Origin: Gymnorhina tibicen
Lineage: Eukaryota > Chordata > Aves > Passeriformes > Artamidae
Direction: 5' to 3'
Assembly: GCA_013399875.1 (NCBI GenBank)
Contig: VXAZ01008136.1
Span: 744,001 to 808,000 of the forward strand
DNA length: 64,000 nucleotides
Part shown: piece after piece, positions 52,165 through 64,000 of the stretch
Position numbering within the stretch: the stretch's first letter is position 1
Layout: every line of letters starts with the position of its first letter
Translations under genes and position numbers: made by a program
The notes under the pieces: model-generated
The model's database searches: none
The model's input: only the letters and a program-made list of their open reading frames with translations
What the model was told of the DNA's origin: nothing

Positions 52165-52477
52165 ACTAGAAGGCATGCAAATAGACCAGATAAAACGGCC
52201 ATTAAGAGTGACAGCAAACATTGCTGACTATTGACAAGTTCTTTAATCAGAATTGACTCTGTATTATATTAACACATCATAAAAGCACTGCCTGCAGGCA
52301 ACGAAGACTGAAGCACAATTAATTTAACAAGACTCTTTCACACAGTAATAAGCTTAAATCTTCTCTCCTGCCCTCTCCCTTTCGGTTTGGTTTTCAGTTT
52401 GGGGGAGAATGACTGCAGTTATATAAGTTGTAGCTTTGAAGAAATCCACCAGGGATATGTTGTTTTAACACAATTAT

Positions 52478-52530
52478 AAAAAAAAAAAAAAAAAAGAAAA
52501 AAAGAAGGGAAAAAAAAGGAAAAGAAGGAA
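52478..52530. repeat. A18 run and purine tract inside the TUNAR 3' UTR
   Basis: A18 at 52478-52495, then GAAAAAAAGAAGGG and further A/G blocks. An internal A run like this can mis-prime oligo-dT and produce false 3' ends in transcript data. Confidence 0.9.
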
Positions 52531-52852
52531 ACTGTACACTATATATAATTAGAAATGTATGCTGTATACCCGCAAAGATTGAACTCAAAGATAGCTTCAT
52601 AGCACAGATCATGTGTCTGTTAGGTCAAATGGTTTTTTTTCTCTTGGTTTTTGCTTTTACTTACATTGAATCTGACAAGCTTTTTATTTAGAATGAACAT
52701 ATGGTGCAAACATGAAAAAAACAATCCCATTGAGCAATGTCTGCCTAAACCTGATAAAATATTGGGAGAAATACATTACACGGTTATTTTTCCTTTCTCA
52801 TTTGCTTAACATCTGTGTCTGTTCATACCAATGTTTATAAATATATATTTTT

Positions 52853-52858
52853 AATAAA
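52853..52858 (+). terminator. Polyadenylation signal AATAAA of TUNAR
   Basis: A canonical AATAAA sits 689 nt after the TUNAR stop codon, in a strongly AT-rich context. T/GT-rich sequence (tgtattcatg..., ttttgtttgatg) lies 40-70 nt downstream, as expected for a downstream element. It is the first canonical hexamer I see after the stop codon. Confidence 0.7.
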
Positions 52859-52880
52859 TGTGCTATATTTTTAGCATGAA

Positions 52881-55800
52881 CCAAATATTTGGAGACACTT
52901 GTATTCATGCAGCTAAATTTTGTTTGATGAAGTGCCCCTTTTGACAATGGATGTTATTTTTCTCAGCAATTATACAGCAGTCTTGTTTGCAGCTCTCTCA
53001 CTGTGGTCTGAAGCAAGCTCACATCATGCTCATATGCATGACTTGAAGTTGGAATGTCAGCTGAAAAGCATTGCTGCTTAATACGGGAAATAGCAAAACA
53101 TTGTAAGGTGACCTTTGGAGACTGGTTGCAGAAAGAAGGCTCTATTTATAGTTAAAAAAAGAAAAAGCAAATGAAAGGAATATTGAGACTTCTCACAAAA
53201 TATTGCAAAATTCGTAAAATTTATGGCTTTCAAAATCTGGTCACGCTCTCTAAGTACTTGTGCTGAGAGAAGCGAGCAGAGGTTTATATAGTTGAAAAGA
53301 GAAATTTATAGAGCCTATAGTGAGGGGCTTAAGTGAAATCCAGATTGTAAATACAGAGTGTATTTTAAATGTGAGGATCATTAACTCTTTACGCTTCTCT
53401 GATATGTGCTTTAACTGAGTTGGTGCAGTGAAATTCTCTGATTTGTGTTTTTGACAGGAATGTACAATGATGATGATCACCATTTTTCTTCAGCGTTCAG
53501 TACCTATAAATATACGAATCATTAAAAATATGAGACCTCAATTCTGCCTCAAGCTGCCTAAGTACATTGCCCACTAACTCTGATATATCCTCTTAAAAAA
53601 TAGGTCAATTAATTGTTTACTGACTTGTGGTTTGGATTGCGTCCTCAGATGCACAAGGAGGATTGGTATTGAAGTCAGCTAGAACTGTGAAAATTTTGAC
53701 TCTAGAGTCTCATGAATTTTAGTGATCAGACCTGTCCCTCTGGAATCAATAATGAGTTTTTCACCATTTTCTAGGGTCTAGGAATGGTCTCAAAAATACA
53801 GAATTTCATTGCAGGATATAAAAGTAAGCCTGGAAAATCCTGAGGGGCACCTCTTATAAACAGAGGTGTTTAGTCTCTTGTGGTATCGTACAGTCAATAA
53901 CAAAACCATTAAGAGTAGAATAAAGGTCAGTAAATAAATTACAATGAAATCCAATATGAAGACTGAAGGAAAGCAGAGCAAAAATAATCTCATGTTAATG
54001 AAAACATGACAGGGTGAGAGAGGTGAGAAAATGAGCAGAGATTTGAAGCAGAAAACAGCACAGAAAGCCAGTGCCATACACACCAGCATGGCTGAGGAAA
54101 CATTTGTGTTTGCACGGTGCTGGTAGAGCTGCAGGTCTCAGAGAGGACAAGAAACAGTAGTGGCACAGGATAGTGTAGCTCAGTGAAAGTGATCTTGTTT
54201 TTTAATTTATAGTTATTTATTGATAATTTTAAGGAATCAGCAAACTCTACTTTTTGATCATCCTGATGGCTAAAATGTATTTTACTCCACCAGGCATTTT
54301 TTTCTTCTGTTTAAACTACTGCTGCTCACAGCCTGTGGCTCTGAGCACCTGCACACGGTGCAGGAACCAGTCTAACTTCAGCCTGCCCCTTGCCTGCCAG
54401 GATATTCTCTGCAGATATTTCTCTTGAACTTCTCCCCCTCCTTTTCCAGCAAACACTGCAGCAATCTGCCCGAGGCTCATGCTTATCTTCTAGAGGGCCA
54501 GCCTCTGAGTCAAAAGATGAGCTCTCATGCCAGATACTTCTTTGCCTCCCTCTGCATCAAACAGTAATACCTGTCATCTTCTTGTGGGCGTGAAGACGCT
54601 TAATGAATCAAATTTCATTAAGGGCTTATACTAATATTACAAATTAAAGCTCTGCATTGTAAAACAGCATAGGACACTTCACCCACTAAAGTAAAGTAGG
54701 AACTTCTGCTGCTCATCACAGTTGCACTCGTTCAGACATGGGCCAGCACCTTCAACAAGACAGGCACTGCAAATAACCCAAATAAGCTGAAATGGTGGAT
54801 CAAGAGCCTAAGGATTCCATGCTTCCTCTGCTGTACTTTGCCTTAGTTTTGATGTAGGCAGAGTGTCCGGGTGTACCATCATCCTACACCAGCAGCAGCC
54901 CTGTGCAGTGTGCTTTGCCACAGGACTTTATTCCTCTGAAAGAGGAAGAAAGGTTTATCCCATTCCATAAAATGTTTAACACTTAATATTTTAGTTTTAC
55001 AGGTTTCTGTTCACAGATAGTTCTAGAAATATCCTGGGGCAAGTTCTTCTTAAGTAGATTCATTAAGTATTCATTTAAATAAAAATGAAGAGTTTCCTTC
55101 GAGGGCAATTTCTTTACCTTTTATTTGGTATTCATGAACACTGATAGGGGAAAAGTATTTTCTCAAGAATGACAGTGGAAGAGGAATATTTTTTACAAGG
55201 ATCTGAAGGTTTGCCTACCCAGGCAGCTGCGGGCAGGCCTCCTCTTGGCTCAGCTGGAGCCAAATTACCCTCATGCTGTTTTTTGAATGCACCTGTAAGA
55301 AATATTCAACTAGGTAACATATATGTCATGAATACCTTATATTCAGTAGCTGCTCTATAAACAGTGGAATAAAACTTCAAGGGTTCAATGGCAAATCTGC
55401 TTTGGCAAGGAAAAATCCAACAGTCTCATTTTTGGCTTGACTTGTACATAATACAAACAGTTTCTACAGTAAATTTTAAAAAATGAAATATTAGTCTATT
55501 AGTGATAGAAACTTTCATCTTTGCATTTGAGTAGAAGGAAATTAACATCCAATATCATAAGAAGATATTAAAGCATCACCTTTTGCTTCAGTCAACTAAG
55601 AATACAATTACATATGCTATGTAGTTTGATGGTTTGTGTCATGGGAATGAAAAATATTTTCATGAGGTGACAGAAAGGTGACATTGTCCCCACTGGTATC
55701 TGGTGTGTTGGCTGGTGGGTACAGAAGACTTTCAAGAAGGGAGAAGATAAAACTATTTATTATGCACACAACAAGGTTGGGAGAAAGCAGACAGGCTACT

Positions 55801-58800
55801 GCCCTCCTCTCTGTTCCTACAACTGACATTGAAAACTCCACATCTCAGGAACCACATCTTTATACTGGAATGTATCATCCTGTGTGTTGGCTGTCAGGGC
55901 AGTCCTTTCAGTTACGTACCTTCTGCTCCTTCCACCTGCACCTCTGCAGCGTGTGGCTCATTGTGCCTGAGGAGAGTTTGAACGCAAACCCAGCCTGGCA
56001 GCCTCTGGAAGCAATCGTTTTGCTTTACTGTGGGGTAACGGTCTACTATGGCCTGAGTTTTATTATTTTAAGGACACTCAGTAATCATTATCATGTTACT
56101 ATCTGATAATCTAGGGGATACGTCACTTGCTGAATTCCCAGAAAAATCCCGCCCCTGGCCCACAGGTAGAATTTTGATTCAGTAGGCATCAAAATACAAA
56201 AGAAAGCTTCAGTTACATCACAACCAAACTTCAGTATGAAGCATTTCTCAAGTCCATGTGTCTTATATTTCCATTTAATCTATACACTGGAGATCACCTC
56301 AAATGCCGCAAGATCTGATCTGTGTCAAGAGGTCTCATCTCTTTTGAGTCAGAATTACCATTTCTGTGTGAATTATGGTATATGCAGAGAACTTGGTCCA
56401 TAGAGGGAAAGGATAAAAATTAACTGCATTAAAACTCCAGGGAGGCAGCACTGCAGAATTTACTAATTAGTTTGAGGTTTAGCTGGAGTACTTTGTTTCT
56501 GGATAGCTAATATTTTGGAGAAAAGATGTTATTGTTCCTTGGAAAGTTTCTGGAAGAAATATGTCTAATTGAAATAAAGAACCACATTGAAAATATTTCA
56601 GCAGCAATCTTCCAAAGAAAACACTGACCAGGACTGTGAGTGGCTTGCTTCCCAAGAGTACTGCTTGGCAGCCCAGGAACACAGTGCACATATATGTAAG
56701 CACTTGTTTACTTAGAGGCTTTGTCTTTGGAACAGAATGCACAGATTTACAAAGATTTACTAATGTGTGAAATAGCACATTATGCAATATCAACAACAAA
56801 AAAAATCTGTTTACCTTTATTTCCAGCAGATACACTGCAGATACCCTGCAGAACCTGCGCCGCTTCCATGCCTGGCTGTGTGTTTTGGAGGCTCATCCCG
56901 AAAGGTCTTATAAACTCAGTGCAGCTTTCTTTCCCCACCACTGATCCAAGAGAAACAAAAATCTATTCAGTGTGGAAACCTCCACACCAGAGTGAAATCC
57001 CACATGCTTCCACCTGCATTTATCTACATATGAACCATCTGGTATCCAGTAAGGCTTTCCTTGTCTTAGGCATTAGGTTTGCTTATCTGCATTTCACCTG
57101 GGGACTCAGACAGGGAAAGGCAATTTGTAGAGCTGAAAGCACCCAACTGTTTTCAATGATCCAGCTTTACATAATGGAGCATGGCACGCCACACACCATC
57201 TTCCTTGTGTGGTCTCACACTGACACAGCCTCCATGACACACAGGGGGTGGGGCTGGGCTATAACTGGCCCATAGAGCCAAAAAAGTGTGCAAGAGAAAG
57301 TGTTCTGTGCAAAAGCCTGGATCCCAAGTCAAGCTCTGTAGAGTGAAAGGACATCCTGCCTTGTTCACAGCAAGGCACTTAGCTCTGTCCACCAGGATCC
57401 TTTCTTCTGCAACCAGTCCCAGTTCAGCCGAAGGTGACCCACGCACCACCCTGACCCTCTTGTGGCAGCTGCAGAACTTCCGTCCCCCTGAGAGAAGTAA
57501 ACAGCTCTGGTCTTTCCTAATCTAGAGTAGGGAACAAAGTAGCTCTTGCACAGCAGAAATAGCAGCAGGAGCATCCATTTCTGGCTGACAGTGACAAGGC
57601 CACCTGCCTAGAGTGCTGATGGGAACCCTTTTCCCACCCACCATTCCTCATAATCTAAGAAATGCAAGTTAATTACCTGGATTCCAGGTTCTTCTCCACA
57701 GGCTCAGTCACCATTTAGACTCAGGCAGACTTCTTTTATGATGCTAAGACTTTGTTAAACTCAAATGGCTCCTGAAGCCAAGTCTTCAGGAACATACTAA
57801 ATATCATGATACCTTAATCTGGCCTTGATATCGTGAAGGTGTCACTAAAAAGTTATGGGTGTTGTCAGTCTCTGCCAACAAGGTGTTCAGGGACAAGCAA
57901 GGGACACCATATGGGAGCCAGGGGCAGCCAGATGTAATGCACTGTGGCTGCTCTCCCCACCACTTACCTTCTTGAGGAGCAGTGGTATTACGGTGGATTG
58001 GTACTGGTGGTGGGTAAATGTAATAAAATGTTTGTGTAGCAGGGTGTGATTTCTCACCTTTACTTCCTGCAAACTTAATGGTAAAGGCTTTATAAATAAT
58101 TCTGGCTTTGTCAATTTAAAATATGGATTAAAATTTACTAAAATTTTCAAATTTTAATGTGCTACTTTTTTTTACCCCTTATTGATAAATTCCATTTTAG
58201 TTTTGCAGATGCTGTTCTTGTTTCTGTAAGAATGATGGCTAATGCAAAAGGAAGAAATGAAGATTATATTGTCAGTGTTGTATTATCCTGTTCTTGTGAG
58301 CAGGAAAAGATAGTCAGTAGTTTTCTTTGTGTCATCCAAGTTTCTATGTGCATCCAGTGCACATAGTTAGCATTATTTTTATAATTTGATACCATTATTT
58401 CTGGAATTCTGTGGGACAAAGTTCCATCATTTAGAGCTGTGTATATTAAAACAAATGTCAGCAAACTGAGAAGTATATGAAATGTTTGCATTACCTGAAA
58501 GAAAACAATGTCAGACATGTATATTTTGAGCAGATTCAAACTCAAAAGTGAGACCGCACAACTATCATCCTTACACCCCTGCTGACATTGTGTAATACAC
58601 ACCAGGACATAATTTAGAAGCTCACTCTGCTAAGACTATTCATGTACATAACTCAGACTAAGGGGCTAAGTTCCTTTACAGTTAATATGAATATGAATAT
58701 GTATTTGCAGGTTTGGGGCATTAGCTGACAGTTAGCTGACAATTCAGCTGTAGCAAAAATGCAGCTAATCAGACAGGGAAAAATAAGAAATTTCCTGTAC

Positions 58801-59935
58801 AATGAGCTATTTCTCTTTGTCTCATTGACCTTACCTTAAATCAGCTGATTTGTTTCAGACTGTGTGATGGATGAGAATGATGCTAAAGCCTGCCTAACTG
58901 ATGAAAGAATAAACACCATGGAGGAATATTAAATCTACGTTTTCTATCAGAAACTAAGCATTTCCCTAAATGGCTTTAAAAAAATCTCAGTGCTGGATGT
59001 TTTACATTTTCCTGTATGTTTCACCATCAGCCAACACACTATTTCTATTTGATTGTATAATAATATTTATGTACAGTTTCACTGAGCTGTGCAAACACCA
59101 GGAAATGGATTTTGCATCCTTTGTTGCTTTTTAAGTTTTATAAGCCTCTTTCTAGTACATACCCATCTCTGGTTTTAAAGGTCAAGAGGAGAAATATACC
59201 ACATCCTAAAGTACTATATAATTATGCAAACCTCACTACAAGCTTAGATTGAAAGTATATGACCATTTACACAAAACAGGGGTGTTATTTCTTGAGACCG
59301 TTCATATGGCCCAAGCGACCCTGATATGGTGCTGCATACAATAGTACATTATTTTGTTCTTAGAAAAAAAAGAGGGTCCAGCTGTGAAACTCCTTGAAGC
59401 AGTGCATTGCACCGTATTTGCAATTTACAGAGCAAGGCAAAAAATCTGATGACCACAGCCAGTGCTCAGGTCCTGGCTGACCTTCTCCCATGGGGCAGCA
59501 GCCTTCGGTGTACCCTGACAGACCAAGTGTTCAGTGCCCTCTACACTTGATGAAAGGCAATAATAGTCAAGTAATTAACATCCCAAAATTTGAAATGTCA
59601 CCATCTTCTGTCTGGTTTCATTGGTCCAGAGACAAAAAACACCACCAAGCAGTAGCCTAACATAAAACGGAAAAGCAGCCGGTGATTTCTTAAGGTGCTC
59701 CTGAATGTCTCTCCTCAAAATACATCTTTTTAGAGAAGTGGCTCTCAAGAGCTCTGAAGGCTCCTTGGCAGTACCTGGTGCCATCCTCATTCCCAGAAGT
59801 CACCACTGCTTTGACTCAAGTGGCATGAAAAGGCAGCTTCCTAAATGGGACCATGCCAACTCCCCAGGGGATGTTGTATGATGCTGCAATCCCCTGCTCT
59901 CTCTCCATATTTTCCTGTATGTGTACTTTCCTGTG
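52881..59935. other. Noncoding stretch downstream of TUNAR, no gene seen
   Basis: No recognisable exon. The longest non-repeat open frame of the window (56721-57275 +) lies here but begins with TTG (first ATG about 56763), and its translation matches nothing I know. C14orf132, the next gene in mammals, is not visible. Confidence 0.6.
54599..54622. promoter_or_regulatory. Palindromic homeodomain-like site (CTTAATGAA-TCAAAT-TTCATTAAG)
   Basis: Perfect 9-bp inverted arms, each with an ATTA/TAAT core, lie 15 bp after a GTGGGCGTG KLF-like motif. The function is inferred from the motif. Confidence 0.3.
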
Positions 59936-60350
59936 AAATAGAATAGAATACTTTAGTTGGAAGGGACCTACAACAACCATCTGGACTGTCCAAAAGCTAG
60001 GGCACATTACTAAGGGCACTGTCCAAATACCTCTTAAATACTGACATCAAGAGGTTTGGGACATCAACCACCTCTCCAGGAAGCCTGTCGCAGACCTATT
60101 CCAGACCACCCTTTTGGTAAAGAAATGTTTCCCAATGCCGTCTCTGGACCTCCCCTGATGCAGCTTTGGACGCCATTCCCAGGCCATATACCACTGGATC
60201 CCAGGGAGAAATGTTCAGTACCTTCCTCTCTACTTTCCCTCCCCCTCTCTCCCAGACAGCAATAAGATCCTCCCTCAGCTTCCTTTTCTGCAAACTAGAC
60301 AATCCCAAAGTCCTTATCCAGTCCTCGTAGGAGCTGCCTTGCTGTTTGGT
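59936..60350 (-). mobile_element. CR1 LINE, 5'-truncated, minus strand
   Basis: The + strand begins with the reversed tail 'agaatagaatac', then antisense CR1 text ('gttggaagggacctacaaca', 'aagggcactgtccaaatacc', 'ggaagcctgtcgcagaccta', 'cactggatcccagggagaa'). The minus-strand frame near 60240-60320 reads SSYEDWIRTLGLSSLQKRKLR, the usual end of the CR1 reverse-transcriptase frame. About 410 bp remain, with stops and frameshifts downstream of this block. Confidence 0.88.
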
Positions 60351-60723
60351 AGGGTTTGAAAAGGGAGCAGTTTTCTGCATCTGTATTCCTCAGACTCCTG
60401 CCACCTCCATGTGACAGGGTGGGTGGGAGGACCACAGATGAAGGCCTGGGTATCCAGCTGATCCTCTTCGTCCCTAAAACTTAACTCTGTTTGGTTTAAA
60501 ATTCTCATATTGTTTAAGGATACTTTTTAAGTGCAGCTCAGCTTTTACGAGTCACTTACATGAGTCTTATTTGACTTGTGAGCACTTCCATGACATGGTG
60601 TTGTAAGAATTGCAGTAGTGGCATGTTCCATCCACCGTGCCTAGAGTGCTCACAAATCCTTCATGGAATTGCTGGGATATTCCCATCATCTCAGACACTA
60701 AATGAGATACAAAACTAACAGTC

Positions 60724-61150
60724 AGAATAGAATCATAGAATGGTTTGGGTTGTAAGGTCATTTTATTCCAACTCCCCCTGCCATGGGGAGGGACACCTTT
60801 CACTAGACCAGGTTGCTCAGAGCCCCATCCAACCTGCCCTTGAACACTTCCAGGGATGGAACATCCACAGCTTCTCTGGGCAACCTGTTCCAGTACTTCA
60901 CCACTCTCACAGTAAAGAATTCCTTCCTATCTGATCTAAAACTTGTCCCTTTTCGGTTTTCAGTGGAGGCACTTAGCTCCCCAGTCCCCATCCTGCTGTC
61001 CATCCACTCAAGAGGTGTGGGAAGAGAGGTTGCCATTGGAGACTGAGGGAAAAAAGTTGTTGAATACCTCAGCCTTCTCCTCATACACTACCAGTTTTCC
61101 AGCATTGCTTATCAGGGGGATGACACCTTATTTGACCATCATTACTAGAG
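60724..61150 (-). mobile_element. CR1 LINE with internal deletion of most of the reverse transcriptase
   Basis: Minus strand, 3' end at 60724 (reversed tail 'agaatagaatcatagaatgg'). Residues EFFTVRVVKYWNRLPREA and DVPSLEVFKGRLDGALSNLV are the ORF2 C-terminus. Upstream of about 60960 the frame jumps to sequence normally found between endonuclease and reverse transcriptase (EEKAEV-type linker, here near 61040-61080, and 'LPTPLEWMDSR'). The continuous minus frame 60803-61084 spans the junction. The reverse-transcriptase core that should separate these blocks is missing. The copy cannot encode an active enzyme. Confidence 0.8.
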
Positions 61151-64000
61151 GTTAATAATTTGAATTGATTCAAACATTGTTGCTTGTCTGAAAATAAAGG
61201 ATCCTTACAAAATTAGTGGCAAAAGCAGGATTCTGTTGATGCCATAAAACCTGAAGAGGATAAAAGTCGCATGTTATTAAAATATCATAATTAATACCAG
61301 CTGAAACCCACTTTTAGTTCTGAGGCATCTCTGCAATTGTCAAATGAGCTCAAAAATTTTGTATAACTTTTTGTCACTTTGCAGAATAAAGTAAAAGGTC
61401 TGAAAACAGTGATCCTTGTGCTGCAATTCCACTGCCTGGAAACTAAATAAAGAAATCGATAGGCATGCAGAGCGTTCCTCCATCAGCCCATGCTCGGTTT
61501 CCAGAAGGATGTACTGAAGTGTGGCTTAACAGTAAAACAGAATCTGACTGGTACTTTCCAATGTCCTTTCAGATCAGTAAGTTTTTATTTATAGTCTTGT
61601 CCCCTGTACAGAGGATGGATGGTCTTCCTTTCAACCAGATGGTTTCCTCCTTCTGTGTGTGTTTTTACTCATCGAGTCCAGAGTGATAACATTGTTGATA
61701 TGCCATTACTGAGAAGTAGTTTTAAGAAAAGAAATTAAATAATCCAGTTTTAAAAATAAAACATATCTGTTTGTATCAATCAATTCAAATTGATTGACCA
61801 AAATGCATAGAGTCCTGTAAGAAATAAGTACTTTTTAGAAGCCGTGATTCCCTGAGGAGTGGTAGAAGGAGAAGGATATACAGCATATATCCAAAGGCTC
61901 TTGAAAACTACCTTGAAAATTATAACTTTATTATGTAAAAGTTAAATATATTAGTTCAATTCAGTGTTTTTTCTTTGGTAAGATCTTTTTCATTACATTC
62001 ACATACACGCAGGGTGGTGTTTCCCAGCTGTCAGTCCAGCCTTTATTGAAGTTACATGACTGGAGCTGAAGGCAAACTCTAGCTCCCAGGTCTGAATCCA
62101 GCAGAGCATTTTTATTCATAATTCTCTCCAATAAAGTGCATGGTCCTGTCGGCTTTCTGGGCTGCCCATAAGCCTGAAAGTAAGTATGTGCTGAAGTGCT
62201 TCACTGGAGCAGGGCAGTGTCCTGCAGCCGCGCTGAAACACTCAGTCCATTTTGCTTTTTAGGGAGGTTATTACTGCTTGAAAGAAGTATTTCTCTGAAA
62301 TAGACGGGAACAAATGTCCCAGAGCACTCATTCATTTCCCTCTCAGTCCCTTTTCTCCTTTCTGCAACTCCCTTTTTTTTTCCTGGCTCATTACATCAGC
62401 CTTGTCCATTTCTTACAAAACATCACAGCTAAACAGTCTTGCTTAAATGGCTACTCTCTCTGCTTTATGTGCTTCAGATTTAAATTGAGAACCTCTTCCT
62501 CACCAAGGCTCTATTTTTTTTTCTGATCCCATTTCAACCACCAGTGCCACCAGCTGTGCTGAGCATCATAATTTCCCACAGCCAGAACAGCTGTGGGGTG
62601 TTCCTATTGTATACCTGGCATGCTTTGCCCTTTCTACGAGCTCTGCTCCTTCCCTCATTTAAAGCTTACGGAAATACATCCCCAAGACATAGTGATAATA
62701 TGGCTACCCCTCAGCAGAGCTTTTCTGGCTGGGAGCAAAGAAGGCTGGTGAGTGAGACCCAGTATCAGGGCAGCTACAGAGAGGACTCTGCAGGGTGGCA
62801 TAAACTACCAGAACTTCTTTTACGGAAGTGTAACCATCGGAGCCTGTGGTGAAACGCTTTGAGCCCTAAAGAAGATCAGTATACAGGAATCTGTGACTGA
62901 ATGTTGCAATCAGTGCTGCATTGCAAGGACAGTCTAAAATTCCTTCCTTATGCACTTTGGTTAATAGAGAGAGAGCTGAGGGATGGAGATGTCAGTCTCT
63001 TATAATGAGGCCTCTGAGGTTTTTGATAAAGCTGCTTAGAAAAAAGAAATCACTTTGGTTTATTGTCTGGTACTATCCCATTCTTCCTGCAGTGCTAGTC
63101 TTACGGAACTAGTGGTGGTGTTCAAGCTGATTGCATGCTCACGAGGTCACAGCTGATCTAACTGAACCTTTGCAGCAGTCTGTAAAGAAGCTGATGTCCT
63201 AAAAATCTGCCTGCTCGTGATTCTGTATGGGTTATGAGCTTTATTTTGTTTCAGGGGATTGGAAAAGCCCTAGAAGCCACAGGTACATCTGTGGTTGGTC
63301 TTGAGATCTTATGTGCTCCGTTACAGCAGGTGTGGCCATGCTGGTGGTGAAGAGGATTTGGGATCAGGCGAGTGCCCTCAATGAAGGCAGCATGATTCTG
63401 TGAGCAAACACGCACTCCTCAAGATGACTAAGAGCAGGCTTCAGGGAAACACTGGAAAAAAGCAGGGAAGTATGAGTCATCTGTGGGATGTCAGTTTGCA
63501 TGTGTCTTTATGTAGCATGTAATTATTTTTATACATGTTTAATTAATTTTTCTTTGTGTTTCGTGGGGGACTACATTTGTTTGTCATTCTCCTTGCTGGG
63601 TATATTGACACATTGTTACGTTGTCAATGACTGCTTTGGCAGTGGGAAGCCCTGGAACAACACTGCAGTGGATGTGGCTGCCCCCAAAAGCAGTCTGAGC
63701 TGGACACAACTCCCTGAAGGTATTCTGTGATGAAAATTACATGTTCTGTTGCACAGCTCTGTCCTACACCTGTGTCTGAGGCCAAAGCTCACGGTCAGGG
63801 CAGAGCCAGAGATGCTTCAGCTTTGGCACCGGCTGTGCTGGCCCTGGCCCTGGCCCTTCACTGGCTGCAGAGAGACAGAAACCTGCCACACGAGCATCCT
63901 GCCCTGCAGGGCAGCCTGGGGAAGGGCAGATGCATTTGAGGCAGAGCTGAGATGCTGCCGAAGCCCCAAAGCTGAGGTCGCAAGGAGTGCTTGGATAAAC
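61151..64000. other. Noncoding stretch, no gene seen
   Basis: Unique sequence with the 22-bp palindrome at 61776 and another perfect TTTGAAT-TG-ATTCAAA at 61159-61174. GC content rises toward the end (63640-64000), with short frames that are not recognisable. Confidence 0.6.
61776..61797. promoter_or_regulatory. 22-bp palindrome with paired TGATTGA (PBX/HOX-like) motifs
   Basis: TCAATCAATT-CA-AATTGATTGA has perfect 10-bp arms. Each arm carries TTGATTGA, close to PBX-HOX composite sites. Chance is possible in AT-rich DNA. Confidence 0.3.

Larger units (their letters stand above)
51979..52880 (+). other. TUNAR: TUNAR terminal exon (short 5' leader, CDS, about 715-nt 3' UTR)
   Basis: The 5' boundary follows an acceptor AG at 51977-51978. 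The exon holds 39 nt of leader, the 147-nt CDS and a 3' UTR running to just beyond the AATAAA at 52853. The 3' UTR is AT-rich and includes an 18-A run at 52478-52495 continuing as a purine tract to about 52530, and several U-rich stretches. The 3' limit is approximate, set 20-25 nt after the poly(A) signal. In mammals and zebrafish this gene was first catalogued as a lincRNA (TUNA/megamind), so this exon may be annotated as noncoding in some resources. The exon boundary itself is seen only as splice-signal sequence; no transcript evidence is available here. Confidence 0.8.

Noticed and set aside
51937..52221. 94-codon minus frame over the TUNAR exon
   Set aside because: Antisense shadow of the conserved coding exon; no independent support.
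55678..56106. 142-codon + frame
   Set aside because: GTG start, no recognisable domain; a couple of frames of this size are expected by chance.
52881..64000. Search for C14orf132, the next gene in mammals
   Set aside because: No frame resembling it is visible; it probably lies beyond the window.

Overview
This is vertebrate nuclear DNA, almost certainly from a bird and probably a neoavian one. The evidence is several 3'-anchored CR1 LINE fragments, a TG...CA long terminal repeat of a family I recognise from neoavian genomes, sparse and very short open reading frames, and intron-type splice signals. Nothing prokaryotic is present: no operons, ribosome binding sites or CRISPR arrays. The window is gene-poor, AT-rich intergenic or intronic sequence with one assembly gap (91 N).

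The one protein-coding gene I can support is TUNAR, on the + strand. It encodes a 48-residue single-pass membrane microprotein at 52018-52164, entirely inside a terminal exon that starts after a splice acceptor at 51978 and ends near 52880, just past an AATAAA at 52853. TUNAR (the TUNA or megamind locus) was first described as a long noncoding RNA and is easily missed because its frame is so short. Its upstream exons and promoter should lie at lower coordinates. Two unproven candidates are a GC- and CpG-enriched block at 22840-23410 that contains a perfect RFX X-box palindrome, and an exon-like interval at 51309-51765 with a strong acceptor and a GTAAGT donor.

Layout. 1-240: possible very old CR1 end. 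1085-1965: 5'-truncated CR1 on the minus strand with frameshifted ORF2. 1966-22489: noncoding, with short duplications, hairpins and a homeodomain/SOX-motif-rich block (16540-16960). 22490-22775: CR1 on the plus strand, followed by the GC-rich block. 26075-26681: endogenous retroviral LTR (minus) with probable adjoining internal remnant to 26929. 28945-29065 and 47519-47655: MIR-like ancient amniote repeats. 40160-40338: short CR1 (plus). 43531-43744: pentanucleotide satellite that changes unit across the gap. 46768-46857: palindromic ancient element. 51979-52880: TUNAR terminal exon. 59936-60350 and 60724-61150: two CR1 copies (minus), the second with most of its reverse transcriptase deleted. 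The rest, to 64000, is noncoding.

The genes do not form a pathway. The repeats are neutral landmarks around TUNAR and its probable regulatory territory. All family assignments come from reading the sequence; no database search was run.
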